Part shown: piece after piece, positions 16,610-24,992 of the stretch
Layout: every line of letters starts with the position of its first letter
Position numbering within the stretch: the stretch's first letter is position 1
Assembly: GCA_023398815.1 (NCBI GenBank)
Contig: JAEWRW010000020.1
Span: 1-64,000, forward strand
DNA: 64,000 nucleotides
Direction of reading: 5' to 3'
Source of the DNA: Bacillota bacterium
GTDB lineage: Bacteria > Bacillota > Clostridia > Christensenellales > UMGS416
The notes under the pieces: generated by a model
The model's input: the letters and a program-made list of their open reading frames with translations, nothing else
What the model was told of the DNA's origin: nothing
Database searches by the model: none
Made by a program: the position numbers and the translations under genes

Positions 16610-16992
16610 CGGTTGCAGCCGGATGCCGGGGGGATGTATACTCTATGCATATCACCAATATTCCCTGCCGGAAGTCCTTGGTCAGGTTGCACAAAGCATT
16701 GCGTTCAATCGAATGTTAAAACCAAGTAAAGCGGTTGGGATTGCGCGTGAAAAATTGTCGGTTTTTGGACCATTTATCACGAATATGCCGCCTTGTCAAG
16801 TTAATTTCTACCGTTGCGTTGGGTATATTACAAAACATCAATTTCGTATAAACTTCACAATGCAATAGGCAGACCATCCTATTTTTGCTCATCATTATTT
16901 GTGCAGCATGTACATAGTATTTCGCGTGGGTATTTATTATAATACTCGCATACAGGATGTGCCGCGGCTGCGCGGTATTAGGAGGTAGAAGC
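16610..16992 (+). other. AT-rich intergenic region upstream of the sugar ABC ATPase
   Basis: 383 bases that are strikingly AT-rich compared with the rest of the window. No credible gene is seen; the reverse-strand open frame at 16716-17018 has no ribosome site and runs into the ATPase gene. A TATAAT at 16938-16943, with no good -35 box, probably starts the ATPase transcript, suggesting activator dependence. TTAGGAGGT precedes the ATG. The remainder could be a remnant of foreign DNA or a regulatory upstream region. Confidence 0.5.
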
Positions 16993-18111
16993 ATGGCGAA
17001 CGTCTCTTTGAAGAACATCTACAAGATTTATGCCGGCGGTGTTCAGGCTGTCAGCAACTTCAATCTGGACATTGAAGACCGCGAGTTCATCGTCCTCGTC
17101 GGCCCGTCCGGCTGCGGCAAAACCACCACTCTGCGCATGGTCGCCGGTCTGGAGGAAATCACCGACGGCGAGCTGTACATCGGCGACAAGCTGATGAACG
17201 ACGTGGCCCCGAAGGATCGCGACATCGCGATGGTGTTCCAGAACTACGCTCTGTACCCGCACATGACGGTGTATGACAACATGGCGTTCGGCCTGAAGCT
17301 GCGCCGCATGCCCAAGGCTGAGATCGACCGCCGCGTGAAGGAAGCCGCCAAGACGCTGAGCATCGATCACCTCCTGACCCGCCGCCCGAAGGCCCTCTCC
17401 GGCGGCCAGCGCCAGCGCGTCGCCCTGGGCCGCGCCATCGTGCGTGAGCCGAAGGTCTTCCTGATGGACGAGCCGCTGTCCAACCTGGACGCCAAGCTGC
17501 GCGTTCAGATGCGCGCGGAGATCATCCGTCTCCACCAGCGCCTGAACACCACGTTCATCTACGTCACCCACGACCAGACCGAAGCCATGACGATGGGCAC
17601 TCGCATTGTCGTCATGAAGGACGGCCTGATCCAGCAGGTGGACAACCCGCAGAACCTCTACAACAAGCCGGTCAACCTCTTCGTCGCTGGCTTCATCGGC
17701 ACCCCGCCCATGAACTTCTTCGACGTGACCCTGGTGAAGGAAGGCAGCGACCTGTTCGTGACCTTCGGCCCCCACAAGCTGAAGATCCCCGAAGCCCGCG
17801 CCGCCCAGATTGACACCGCTTATATCGGCAAGGAAATCATCATGGGTGTCCGTCCGGAGGACATCCACGATGCGCAGGAAAGCATTGAGGAATTCTCCGC
17901 CGCTGTTGCGTCCGCCAAGGTTGACGTGGTAGAATTGATGGGTGCCGAGACCAACCTGTACCTGATCTTTGAGGGTAAGGACAGCACCGTGACCGCCGTG
18001 GTCGATGCCCGCAGCCTTTCCAGAACGAACGACCAGATCAAGGTGGCGTTCGATCTGTACAACGTCCATCTCTTCGACAAAGAGACGGAGATGACCATCG
18101 TTAGGAACTGA
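16993..18111 (+). CDS. msmX: Sugar ABC transporter ATPase, MsmX/UgpC type
   Basis: 372 residues from the ATG at 16993 following AGGAGG. Walker A GPSGCGKTTTLRM, Q-loop QNYALYPHMT, signature LSGGQRQRVALGRA, Walker B VFLMDEPLSNLDAK and switch THDQTEA are all intact. A C-terminal TOBE/MalK-like regulatory domain covers about 240-372. In Firmicutes one such ATPase often serves many carbohydrate importers, and here it indeed stands alone without permease or binding-protein genes. Codon use is strongly biased, consistent with high expression. A terminator follows. Confidence 0.93.
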   Translation: MANVSLKNIYKIYAGGVQAVSNFNLDIEDREFIVLVGPSGCGKTTTLRMVAGLEEITDGELYIGDKLMNDVAPKDRDIAMVFQNYALYPHMTVYDNMAFGLKLRRMPKAEIDRRVKEAAKTLSIDHLLTRRPKALSGGQRQRVALGRAIVREPKVFLMDEPLSNLDAKLRVQMRAEIIRLHQRLNTTFIYVTHDQTEAMTMGTRIVVMKDGLIQQVDNPQNLYNKPVNLFVAGFIGTPPMNFFDVTLVKEGSDLFVTFGPHKLKIPEARAAQIDTAYIGKEIIMGVRPEDIHDAQESIEEFSAAVASAKVDVVELMGAETNLYLIFEGKDSTVTAVVDARSLSRTNDQIKVAFDLYNVHLFDKETEMTIVRN

Positions 18112-18139
18112 CGCAGTTCGCGAACAAAGGATGTGTTGA

Positions 18140-18174
18140 AGGCAGAGCATGATCGATGGTTATGCTCTGCCTTT
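18140..18174 (+). terminator. Terminator of msmX
   Basis: AGGCAGAGCAT (18140-18150) pairs with ATGCTCTGCCT (18162-18172), followed by TT and a pyrimidine-rich stretch. Confidence 0.8.
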
Positions 18175-18221
18175 CTACAACGGTTGGGATTGGATTGCAA
18201 ATCCAAATGAAGGAGACGCCC

Positions 18222-19313
18222 ATGCATCTGGATGGGAAATTGATGAAGGCCCTGCAGGAGGCTTCGGATCATCTCGGCTTGCAGATCAGCCTTTTGGACG
18301 AAATGGGAGATGTGCTCTATTCCAGCGAGGCATCCGCGGTGGGAACGGTGGACACCTGGCTGGAACAGGCGGTGTTCACCGATGGCCGGGCCGAGGTGGC
18401 CGAGGCTGACCGCTGCTATTTCCAGTTGCCCAGCGACAACTACAAGCCGCTGGTGCTGGTCATTCACGGTGCCATGGGCGAGGTGGGCAGCTGCGGTTAT
18501 CTGCTGTCCTCCCTGCTGGCAGAGATTCTCAAGACGTCCATCCGCAAGCCGGGCCGGGAGGAGATCTTCAAGGCCTTGCTCATGGACAAGGCCGACCCGC
18601 TGGAAGTGCAGGAAGCCGTCCGCGATTTCAAGCTGGACGCCAATGCCAAGCGCTGCGTCATTCTGGTGCAGACCTTTGAGGGCGACGCGTCTCTCCTGTA
18701 TGACACCCTGATGAAGGTGTTCCCCCGCGCCAAGGGCGACGTGGTGGTGGCACTCAACCGTTATGTCGTGGCTCTAGTCCGCCAGTTGGAGGATGAGGAC
18801 GAGATGGAGGACATCATCCAGCTGGTGCAGGCCATGGATGACACCCTATCCAACGAGGTCAACTTCAAGGCCTGCCTGGGCGTGGGTGGCATCAAGCGTG
18901 GGCTCATTGGCGTGCGCGATTCGTTCACCGAGGCGCAGGAGGCCATCAATCTTGGCCTGATGCAGCAGACCAACGGCCGGGTGTATATGTTCCACCAGCT
19001 CATGCTGGAGCGTTTCCTGCAGGAGGTCCCGCGGGACATCCGCCGCCGGTTCTACGAGTTGGCCTACACCGAGAGCATCAAGAAGGTGATGACCGATGAG
19101 ATCATCGAGACCATCGCCAAATTCTTTGAGAACAACCTGAACCTCAGTGAGGCTTCGCGCAAGCTCTACATCCACCGCAACACCCTGATTTACCGGCTGG
19201 ACAAGATTCAGAAGGCGACGGGTCTTGACCTGCGTACCTTCGACGATGCGGTGTTGTTGAAGATCATCCTCATGCTTAGCAAGAGCCTGTCCTCCACCAA
19301 CCGCATCGAGTAG
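18222..19313 (+). CDS. PucR/CdaR-type helix-turn-helix regulator
   Basis: 363 residues from the ATG at 18222 after GAAGGAGACG. The N-terminal 120 residues resemble a small-molecule-binding domain, and the middle a GGDEF-related CdaR domain. The C-terminal 60 residues contain 'FENNLNLSEASRKLYIHRN', 'TLIYRLDKIQKATGLDLR', the PucR-type HTH. Such proteins control catabolic genes in response to sugar acids or purines. It follows msmX, separated by a terminator, and may control it. The ligand is unknown. Confidence 0.82.
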   Translation: MHLDGKLMKALQEASDHLGLQISLLDEMGDVLYSSEASAVGTVDTWLEQAVFTDGRAEVAEADRCYFQLPSDNYKPLVLVIHGAMGEVGSCGYLLSSLLAEILKTSIRKPGREEIFKALLMDKADPLEVQEAVRDFKLDANAKRCVILVQTFEGDASLLYDTLMKVFPRAKGDVVVALNRYVVALVRQLEDEDEMEDIIQLVQAMDDTLSNEVNFKACLGVGGIKRGLIGVRDSFTEAQEAINLGLMQQTNGRVYMFHQLMLERFLQEVPRDIRRRFYELAYTESIKKVMTDEIIETIAKFFENNLNLSEASRKLYIHRNTLIYRLDKIQKATGLDLRTFDDAVLLKIILMLSKSLSSTNRIE

Positions 19314-19331
19314 CGTCAAGCGGGGGACGGC

Positions 19332-19362
19332 ACAGGGGCGACGTGTGCGCCTCTGTTTTTTT
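19332..19362 (+). terminator. Terminator of the PucR-type gene
   Basis: ACAGGGGCG (19332-19340) pairs with CGCCTCTGT (19348-19356; one G-T pair) and runs into seven T. Confidence 0.8.
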
Positions 19363-19422
19363 GTATGTACAGGGATATTCCCGCCAATCCTTGGGCATGC
19401 TGACAGGGAATGGCACGCCGAA

Positions 19423-19452
19423 TTGACAGTGCAAGATGGAATGGGATATAAT
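19423..19452 (+). promoter_or_regulatory. Promoter of the DUF348/G5/3D gene
   Basis: TTGACA (19423-19428), 18-base spacer, TATAAT (19447-19452). A second TATAAT at 19468-19473 lacks a -35 box. Confidence 0.75.
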
Positions 19453-19490
19453 CAAACCGCAATGTTTTATAATTGGATAGGAGTTTTTGA

Positions 19491-20843
19491 TTGAGTCTGA
19501 CGAGATCCGGACAGCACCAGAGAATGGGCCGGAACCGCCGCACCGCCGGTTTGACCGTGCTGCGGGACCCGGGCATGGCCCTGCGCCAACGATCCGGCGT
19601 GACGCAGCGCTTGCGCGTGCGCAGCAAAGGGGTGCGCGTCCCCTCGGAGCTGATGCTGCTGGCGCGCGACGCCGCGGCGCGGCTGCCGCTGGGGCGCATG
19701 GGCCTCGTGGCTGTGCTGCTGGTTGTCATGTCCCTGGGTGTGCTGCTGGGGGCCAATGCCTACGCCAAGTCCAAGGAGTTGAGCGTCCGCATTGAGAACG
19801 GCATTTTTACCAACGAGACGGTGACCACCGCCAGCACGGTGGAGGAACTGCTGGAGCAGAACAACATTACCCTTGGCCCCAACGACGAGGTGACGCCCGC
19901 CGGGCAGACCCGCCTGACCGACGGCATGGTGGTGACAGTGGACCGTGCGATGATCGTCTTTGTCACCAGCGCCGGGCAGATGCAACAGGTCTACATGACC
20001 GGCGGCACCGTGGACGACGCATTGGCAAAGGCGGGCATTGACTACGACCAGGACGACGAGGTTACCCCGGTGTCCACCACGCGCCTGTCAGCGGGCTTGC
20101 GCATCCGTCATGTGGCGGTGGAGAGCGTCATCGTCTCCGAGAAGCACACCATCTCCCACGAAACGGTGTACCGCGATAGCGACAGCATTCTCAAGGGGAA
20201 GTATGCCATTGGTCAGAGCGGGGCGGACGGTGTCCGCACCCGGCAGATCCAGATCACCTACAAGGATGGCGTGGAGATCAGCCGGGTGGAACTCTCCAAC
20301 ACCGTAACGAAGGAACCGCAGGATCGCATCGTGTTGCAGGGCACGAAGGTGGAGATTAAGAAGCCCACCGGAACTTCCACCGGTTCATCGCCCGGCTCCA
20401 CCAAGAAGCCGGACAGCACCAAGACACCGACCTCCACCAAGTCGCCAACCAAGACCAAGCCGCCCAACGATTCGGTCTATGACGACGTGGAAGACGAGGA
20501 TTTGAAGATACCTTCCATCCCCAGTAGCTTCCTGAGCACTGTAAAGATGACGATCACCGCCTACACCCACACCGGGCGGAAGACGGCCACCGGCAATTGG
20601 CCCCAGTATACCCGCACGCTGGAAAAACCCGGCACCATTGCCGTTGATCCCGGCTTCCTCCCCTATGGCACGCTGCTGTATGTCACCGGCTATGGCTACT
20701 GCGTGGCGGAAGACACCGGCGTGGACACCGACAACGGCGTGCGCATCGGCGACGTGTTCATGAACACCGAGAAGCAGTGCATCAAATGGGGACGCCGCCG
20801 CAACGTCAAGGTCTACATCGTGCAGGAAAACTTCAAACGCTGA
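19491..20843 (+). CDS. YabE-like cell-wall protein (DUF348, G5 and 3D domains)
   Basis: 450 residues, TTG start after ATAGGAG. A basic cytoplasmic head of about 65 residues precedes one membrane segment (68-88). Two DUF348 ubiquitin-like repeats follow (about 90-200: 'TVEELLEQNNITLGPNDEV', 'TVDDALAKAGIDYDQDDEV'), then a G5 domain (about 205-285) and a Ser/Thr/Pro/Lys linker (290-325). The C-terminal 3D domain (350-450) has GTIAVDPGFLPYGT and AEDTG aspartates typical of Rpf-like muralytic enzymes. It probably remodels peptidoglycan at the outer membrane face. Element R4 starts 13 bases after its stop. Confidence 0.88.
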   Translation: MSLTRSGQHQRMGRNRRTAGLTVLRDPGMALRQRSGVTQRLRVRSKGVRVPSELMLLARDAAARLPLGRMGLVAVLLVVMSLGVLLGANAYAKSKELSVRIENGIFTNETVTTASTVEELLEQNNITLGPNDEVTPAGQTRLTDGMVVTVDRAMIVFVTSAGQMQQVYMTGGTVDDALAKAGIDYDQDDEVTPVSTTRLSAGLRIRHVAVESVIVSEKHTISHETVYRDSDSILKGKYAIGQSGADGVRTRQIQITYKDGVEISRVELSNTVTKEPQDRIVLQGTKVEIKKPTGTSTGSSPGSTKKPDSTKTPTSTKSPTKTKPPNDSVYDDVEDEDLKIPSIPSSFLSTVKMTITAYTHTGRKTATGNWPQYTRTLEKPGTIAVDPGFLPYGTLLYVTGYGYCVAEDTGVDTDNGVRIGDVFMNTEKQCIKWGRRRNVKVYIVQENFKR

Positions 20844-20855
20844 GGGGCAGAATGT

Positions 20856-21103
20856 GTCGCGTCTGCCGCTGCTGCGACAGCCGCGATTCAGAGTGCTTGT
20901 TTCCATTTCGTCGTATCGTTCGCCGCACATATAGACGAACGATATCAAAAGTTAGCACTCATCCGGGGGTTTTGGGGAAATGCATTTCGCCTTCGGGTGA
21001 GTTTTTGCTGTGGTATTCACGCCTTCGATTGTTCCCTCCCGCCGGATAAACCGGCGCTCGGTTCTCTTTCTTTCGTCCTGTATCGGCTTTTTTGACAATC
21101 TGC
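20856..21103 (+). repeat. Dispersed hairpin element R4 (most diverged copy)
   Basis: Same module order as R1 and R5 with no large insert: CGCG-bounded hairpin (20858-20885, loop TGCG), core hairpin ATCGTTCG/CGAACGAT (20915-20922 with 20936-20943), CGCC-TTCG-GGTG, and CCCGCCGG/CCGGCG. The tail reads TTTTTTGACAATCTG. The core stem pairs T-A where R1 and R5 pair G-C, and the later stem pairs G-C where they pair A-T, so both helices are preserved by paired changes. A terminator follows at 21105. Confidence 0.75.
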
Positions 21104-21104
21104 T

Positions 21105-21130
21105 GGGCCGGCTTTGCCGACCCGTTTTTT
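21105..21130 (+). terminator. Terminator abutting R4
   Basis: GGGCCGGC-TTT-GCCGACCC (21105-21123) followed by GTTTTTTG. It sits where the right-hand hairpin of the family is expected and would end the YabE-like transcript. Confidence 0.8.
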
Positions 21131-21186
21131 GTTGTGGACGGGCAGGGCTGACAAACCAGAAGCCCCGGCCTTGTGGAACTTGGCTG

Positions 21187-21215
21187 TTGGTGCTTTTGTG
21201 CGCCTGTGCTATACT
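21187..21215 (+). promoter_or_regulatory. Promoter of the DUF1934 gene
   Basis: TTGGTG (21187-21192), 17-base spacer, TATACT (21210-21215). A start of transcription near 21222 makes the first in-frame ATG (21228) nearly leaderless and supports the downstream start. Confidence 0.65.
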
Positions 21216-21281
21216 TGATAGGAATGAATGGATGAAATAGAGGAACTGCGGGTCGCCGCCGTTCCTTGGGGAGACGATCGT

Positions 21282-21722
21282 TTGGACAACAACATTATGC
21301 TCAATATCACCGCCGAGCAGCAGATGCCGACGGGGGAGACGAACCGGATGGAAATGGTGACCGAGGGGCGGTACTTCCACCAGCAGGACGCCGTTTGCCT
21401 GGAATACCAGGAGAGTGAAACCTCCGGCTTGGGGGACTCCACCACCACAGTCATGGTCTCGGGTGACATTGTTTCGGTGCTGCGCCGCGGGGCGCAGACC
21501 AGTCACATGGTCTTTAGCCAGGGCAAGAAGAGTTACAACATCTACCAGACGCCGGTAGGCGCCATGGAGATGGCCGTGCTGCCCCTGGCTATGGAGACGA
21601 ACCTGCAGGAGGAGAGCGGCGAGATCCACCTGGAGTATGAACTCGAGCTGGGTGGCAACTACATCGGCGAGAACCTGCTCTCCATCAGCTACCGGCGGAA
21701 GGGCAGCGAGCGGCTGCAATAG
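21282..21722 (+). CDS. DUF1934 (YwiB-like) beta-barrel protein
   Basis: About 146 residues from the TTG at 21282, which follows TTGGGGAGA. The frame extends upstream to an ATG at 21228 that has no ribosome site and lies only about 6 bases from the predicted transcript start. The protein is a calycin-like small beta-barrel. EGRYFHQQDAVCLEYQES and 'HMVFSQGKKSYNIYQTPVG' are in the positions expected for DUF1934. The role is unknown. Eleven bases separate it from the MBL gene, likely co-transcribed. Confidence 0.75.
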   Translation: MDNNIMLNITAEQQMPTGETNRMEMVTEGRYFHQQDAVCLEYQESETSGLGDSTTTVMVSGDIVSVLRRGAQTSHMVFSQGKKSYNIYQTPVGAMEMAVLPLAMETNLQEESGEIHLEYELELGGNYIGENLLSISYRRKGSERLQ

Positions 21723-21732
21723 GAGGGGCATC

Positions 21733-22365
21733 ATGCGTATCACTTGGCTGGGACAGGCTTGTTTTGTGTTGCAGGCTGCCAATGGCACCACGGTCCTGTG
21801 CGACCCTTACGACGGCAACATGGGGTTCCCGCCCCGACGGGTGCGGGCGGATGTGGTCACCATCAGTCACGAGCACCACGACCACAACTGCCTGGATTGG
21901 GTGGAGGGCACCCCCGCTGTGTGGCGCGGTGTTGGCATCCAGGAGGCCCATGGCGTGCGCGCCCAGGGCTTTGCCAGCTTCCACGACGACGTGGGCGGCG
22001 CCAAACGCGGCCCCAACACCATCTTCCTGTTGGAGGTGGACGGTTTGCGCATCTGCCACCTGGGCGACCTGGGGCACCCGTTGACGCCGTCGCTGCAGCA
22101 GGCGCTGGCCCGGCCCGATGTGCTGCTGCTGCCGGTGGGCGGGTACTATACCATCGACCACCGGGAGGCGCAAGCCGTGCAGCGGGCTTTGCAGCCGGCA
22201 CTCACCATCCCCATGCACTTCCAGACGGGCGTGGGCAACGCACCCATCGCCACGGTGGAGCCCTTCGCGGGCCTGACAGGGGCGGAGAGCGCCCATGCCA
22301 GCATGCTGGAGGTTGCCCCCGGCCAATACAACGGACAAACCATCATTCTGGATTACGAGAGGTAG
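21733..22365 (+). CDS. UPF0173-like MBL-fold hydrolase
   Basis: 210 residues from the ATG at 21733 after GGAGGGG. The opening MRITWLGQACFVLQ, the TISHEHHDHN metal motif, ICHLGDLGHPLTP and the late 'TIPMHFQTG' histidine are all features of the YtkL/UPF0173 branch of metal-dependent hydrolases. The cellular substrate is unknown. It is followed 6 bases later by the histidine kinase gene and may share its transcript. Confidence 0.85.
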   Translation: MRITWLGQACFVLQAANGTTVLCDPYDGNMGFPPRRVRADVVTISHEHHDHNCLDWVEGTPAVWRGVGIQEAHGVRAQGFASFHDDVGGAKRGPNTIFLLEVDGLRICHLGDLGHPLTPSLQQALARPDVLLLPVGGYYTIDHREAQAVQRALQPALTIPMHFQTGVGNAPIATVEPFAGLTGAESAHASMLEVAPGQYNGQTIILDYER

Positions 22366-22371
22366 CCAACC

Positions 22372-23253
22372 GTGCAGCAGACGCCGGCCAAGGCGGGCCA
22401 ACGACTGTCCGTCATCAACATCCGCAAGGCGGTGACCGTTCTTCTGGTCGTCGGCTGGGCGCAGATTCTGGTCTGCGCCTTGGTGACGTTACTGTTCTTC
22501 GCCCACAATCGCATGGCCACGACGTTCCTGCTCTGCCTGCTGCTGGTGCTCATCCTCTTTACCAACTACATCGTCATGCGCCGGGCGCTGGCGTACCTCA
22601 ACGCCGAGCGGGCCCTTGCTGAGATGGAGGCCACGCTCGACAGCGCCAACGAGCTCAACCGGAAGCTCCGCGCCCAGCGGCACGACTTCATGAACCACCT
22701 GCAGGTCGTCTACTCCCTGTTGGAGCTGGGCGAAAACCAGGAGGCACTCTCCTACATGGACCGGGTGTATCGGGACATCCAGAGCGTGTCGAAGCTGCTG
22801 CGCACCGACAATGCCGCAGTCAATGCTCTGTTGGCAGCCAAGGCTATGGACGCTGAACACCGCCACGTGAAGATGGAGTTTGACATTCGATCCCGTGTCA
22901 GCAACCTGCCCATGGAGCCCTGGGAGTTCTGCGGTATCCTCGGCAACATCATCGACAACGCGCTGGACGCCCTGGAGGGCGCGACCGATCCCTGTGTACG
23001 CGTGCTGCTGTGGGAGGAGTTGGGTTCCTTCAACTTCGCCGTGGAGAACAACGGCCCCGCCATTGCCGAGGGCATCATCAACCGCATCTTTGAGCCTGGC
23101 TTCACCACCAAGGGCGACCACGGCCAGGGCTTGGGCCTGCACATCGTGCATGAGACGCTGGCCCAGTATGGCGGCGCGGTGCAAGCCGTGCACAACGGCT
23201 CCTGGACACGCTTCACCGGGTCGGTACCGCTGGGCAGCGTGGCACACGCCTGA
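22372..23253 (+). CDS. Sensor histidine kinase with Spo0B-type dimerisation helix
   Basis: 293 residues, GTG start. Two N-terminal membrane segments (about 18-40 and 45-65) are followed by 'LRAQRHDFMNHLQVVYSLLE', the Spo0B/CitA/Agr-type phosphorylation helix with its histidine. The GHKL ATPase domain has the N-box IDNALDALEG and the G-box GDHGQGLGLHIVHE. The sensing region is minimal. Its natural partner is the LytTR response regulator at 25550, but NfeD, FloA and an unknown gene lie between. All five genes are tightly packed and probably form one operon. Confidence 0.88.
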   Translation: MQQTPAKAGQRLSVINIRKAVTVLLVVGWAQILVCALVTLLFFAHNRMATTFLLCLLLVLILFTNYIVMRRALAYLNAERALAEMEATLDSANELNRKLRAQRHDFMNHLQVVYSLLELGENQEALSYMDRVYRDIQSVSKLLRTDNAAVNALLAAKAMDAEHRHVKMEFDIRSRVSNLPMEPWEFCGILGNIIDNALDALEGATDPCVRVLLWEELGSFNFAVENNGPAIAEGIINRIFEPGFTTKGDHGQGLGLHIVHETLAQYGGAVQAVHNGSWTRFTGSVPLGSVAHA

Positions 23254-23370
23254 CGCGTCCTCGTCGCCCTTGCCGGACAACTGGGGCGGCATTTTGTATG
23301 TTGTGTGCATCATCCCTTTTTTTATTGGAGACACCGCCTATACTGGAATCATCGGAAAGGAGGGACTGTC

Positions 23371-23907
23371 ATGAGTCATCTCTGGCAGGACACGGTGCTG
23401 CTTTTTCAAAACATTAACCCGCTGGCCGCGATCCTCTTGCTGGTGGGTGTGGGGTTGCTCATCTTTGAGATTTTTACCCCCGGCTTTCATGCGCCGGGCC
23501 TGACGGGCCTGTTGCTGGTGGTGTTGGGCATGGTGTTTGGCGCAAAATCGCTCCTGGACGCGGTGCTGCTGCTGGCCATCATCCTGGTGCTGCTGGTCGT
23601 CGCCTTTGTTGCGGCGGTGTTGTCGGCCTCCAGGGGTCGCCTCTACCGCTCCCCTCTGGTGCTGAAGGCCCAGCAAAGCCGTTCGGAGGGGTACCTCAGC
23701 GCCGATGACATGCGCTACCTCATCGGGCGGCGCGGACAGGCCAGTTCCATGCTGCGGCCCGCCGGCACCGGCGAGTTTGACGGCGTGCGGCTGGATGTGG
23801 TGGCCGACGGCCAGGTGGTGGAGCGTGGTCGCCCCATCGAGATTACTGCGGTGGAAGGCCGCCGCATTGTGGTGCGCGAGGTGCGTGCCGAACTCAAGGA
23901 CGTTTGA
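23371..23907 (+). CDS. nfeD: NfeD-like membrane protein
   Basis: 178 residues from the ATG at 23371 following AAAGGAGG. Two or three membrane segments lie in the first 85 residues ('LAAILLLVGVGLLIFEIFTPG', then GLLLVVLGMVFG). An OB-fold NfeD C-terminal domain runs from about 115 to 178 ('GRRGQASSMLRPAGTGEFDG'). NfeD proteins partner with flotillin/stomatin proteins, and floA follows 19 bases downstream. This is the short, protease-less type. Confidence 0.9.
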   Translation: MSHLWQDTVLLFQNINPLAAILLLVGVGLLIFEIFTPGFHAPGLTGLLLVVLGMVFGAKSLLDAVLLLAIILVLLVVAFVAAVLSASRGRLYRSPLVLKAQQSRSEGYLSADDMRYLIGRRGQASSMLRPAGTGEFDGVRLDVVADGQVVERGRPIEITAVEGRRIVVREVRAELKDV

Positions 23908-23926
23908 CGAACGAGGAGGAGAAAGA

Positions 23927-24940
23927 ATGGATCCGATCATCGGTTTGTTCATCATCATTGTCGCCATTATTGTTGTACTGGCGATCTTCTTCAACCTGGT
24001 ACCGGTGGGGCTGTGGATCACCGCGTTGGCAGCTGGCCTGCGGGTGAATATCTTCTCCCTGTTGGGCATGAAGCTGCGGCGTGTGTCGCCCATTCGTATC
24101 ATCCAGCCCATGATCAAGGCCCAGAAGGCCGGTCTGGACGTCACCATCGGCTCGCTGGAGGCCCACTACCTGGCCGGCGGCAACGTGGACCGCGTTGTCA
24201 ATGCCCTGATTGCTGCTGAGCGCGCCGGCATCCCGCTGATCTTTGAGAAGGCCTGCGCCATCGACCTGGCCGGCCGTGATGTGTTGACCGCCGTGCAGAT
24301 GAGCGTCAATCCCAAGGTCATTGAGACCCCGGTGGTGGCCGCCATCGCCAAGGACGGCATTGAGCTGCGCGCCAAGGCCCGGGTGACCGTGCGCGCCAAC
24401 ATCGACCGCCTGGTCGGCGGCGCGGGGGAGGAGACGGTCATCGCCCGTGTAGGCGAGGGCATCGTCACCACCGTCGGTTCGGCTGACTCCCACAAACAGG
24501 TGCTGGAGAACCCCGACATGATCTCCCGCACGGTGCTCAACAAGGGCCTCGATTCGGGCACGGCCTTTGAAATTCTATCGATCGACATCGCCGACGTGGA
24601 TGTGGGCCGCAACATTGGTGCTCAGCTGCAGATGGACCAAGCCGAGGCCGACCGGCGCATTGCCCAGGCCCGCGCCGAGCAGCGCCGCGCCATGGCCGTG
24701 GCGCAGGAGCAGGAAATGGTGGCCCTGGAGCAGGAGATGCGCGCCCGCGTGGTGGAGGCCGAGGCCGAGGTGCCCAAGGCCATGGCTCAGGCCCTGCGCG
24801 ATGGCAAGCTTGGCGTGATGGACTACTACAACATGCAGAACCTGGTGGCCGACACCTCCATGCGCAAGGCCATCTCCTCGGTGGGGGAGGGTGGCAAGAC
24901 CGCTGAGAAGGTGCAGACCCCCCCGCCGCCCACGAAGTGA
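23927..24940 (+). CDS. floA: Flotillin-like protein FloA
   Basis: 337 residues from the ATG at 23927 after AGGAGGAG. A hydrophobic N-terminal hairpin (5-40) anchors it to the inner face of the membrane. An SPFH/band-7-like domain and a C-terminal coiled coil rich in Ala, Glu and Arg (about 230-290) follow. The tail ends in a proline run. FloA scaffolds functional membrane microdomains and influences signalling complexes and sporulation. Its position between a kinase and its regulator is suggestive. Confidence 0.95.
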   Translation: MDPIIGLFIIIVAIIVVLAIFFNLVPVGLWITALAAGLRVNIFSLLGMKLRRVSPIRIIQPMIKAQKAGLDVTIGSLEAHYLAGGNVDRVVNALIAAERAGIPLIFEKACAIDLAGRDVLTAVQMSVNPKVIETPVVAAIAKDGIELRAKARVTVRANIDRLVGGAGEETVIARVGEGIVTTVGSADSHKQVLENPDMISRTVLNKGLDSGTAFEILSIDIADVDVGRNIGAQLQMDQAEADRRIAQARAEQRRAMAVAQEQEMVALEQEMRARVVEAEAEVPKAMAQALRDGKLGVMDYYNMQNLVADTSMRKAISSVGEGGKTAEKVQTPPPPTK

Positions 24941-24992
24941 CGACCGCACGCCCTGCCGGTGAGAAGCCGGCAGGGCGGCAGGAGTGTGCCCC

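Noticed and set aside
16716..17018. 100-codon minus-strand frame in the AT-rich region
   Set aside because: No ribosome site, overlaps the start of the sugar ATPase gene, and composition follows the AT-rich background.
16993..18111. ATPase partner for the MacB-like permease
   Set aside because: Sequence has the MalK/MsmX-type C-terminal TOBE domain and a separate promoter region, so it is a sugar-import ATPase rather than a LolD/MacB type.
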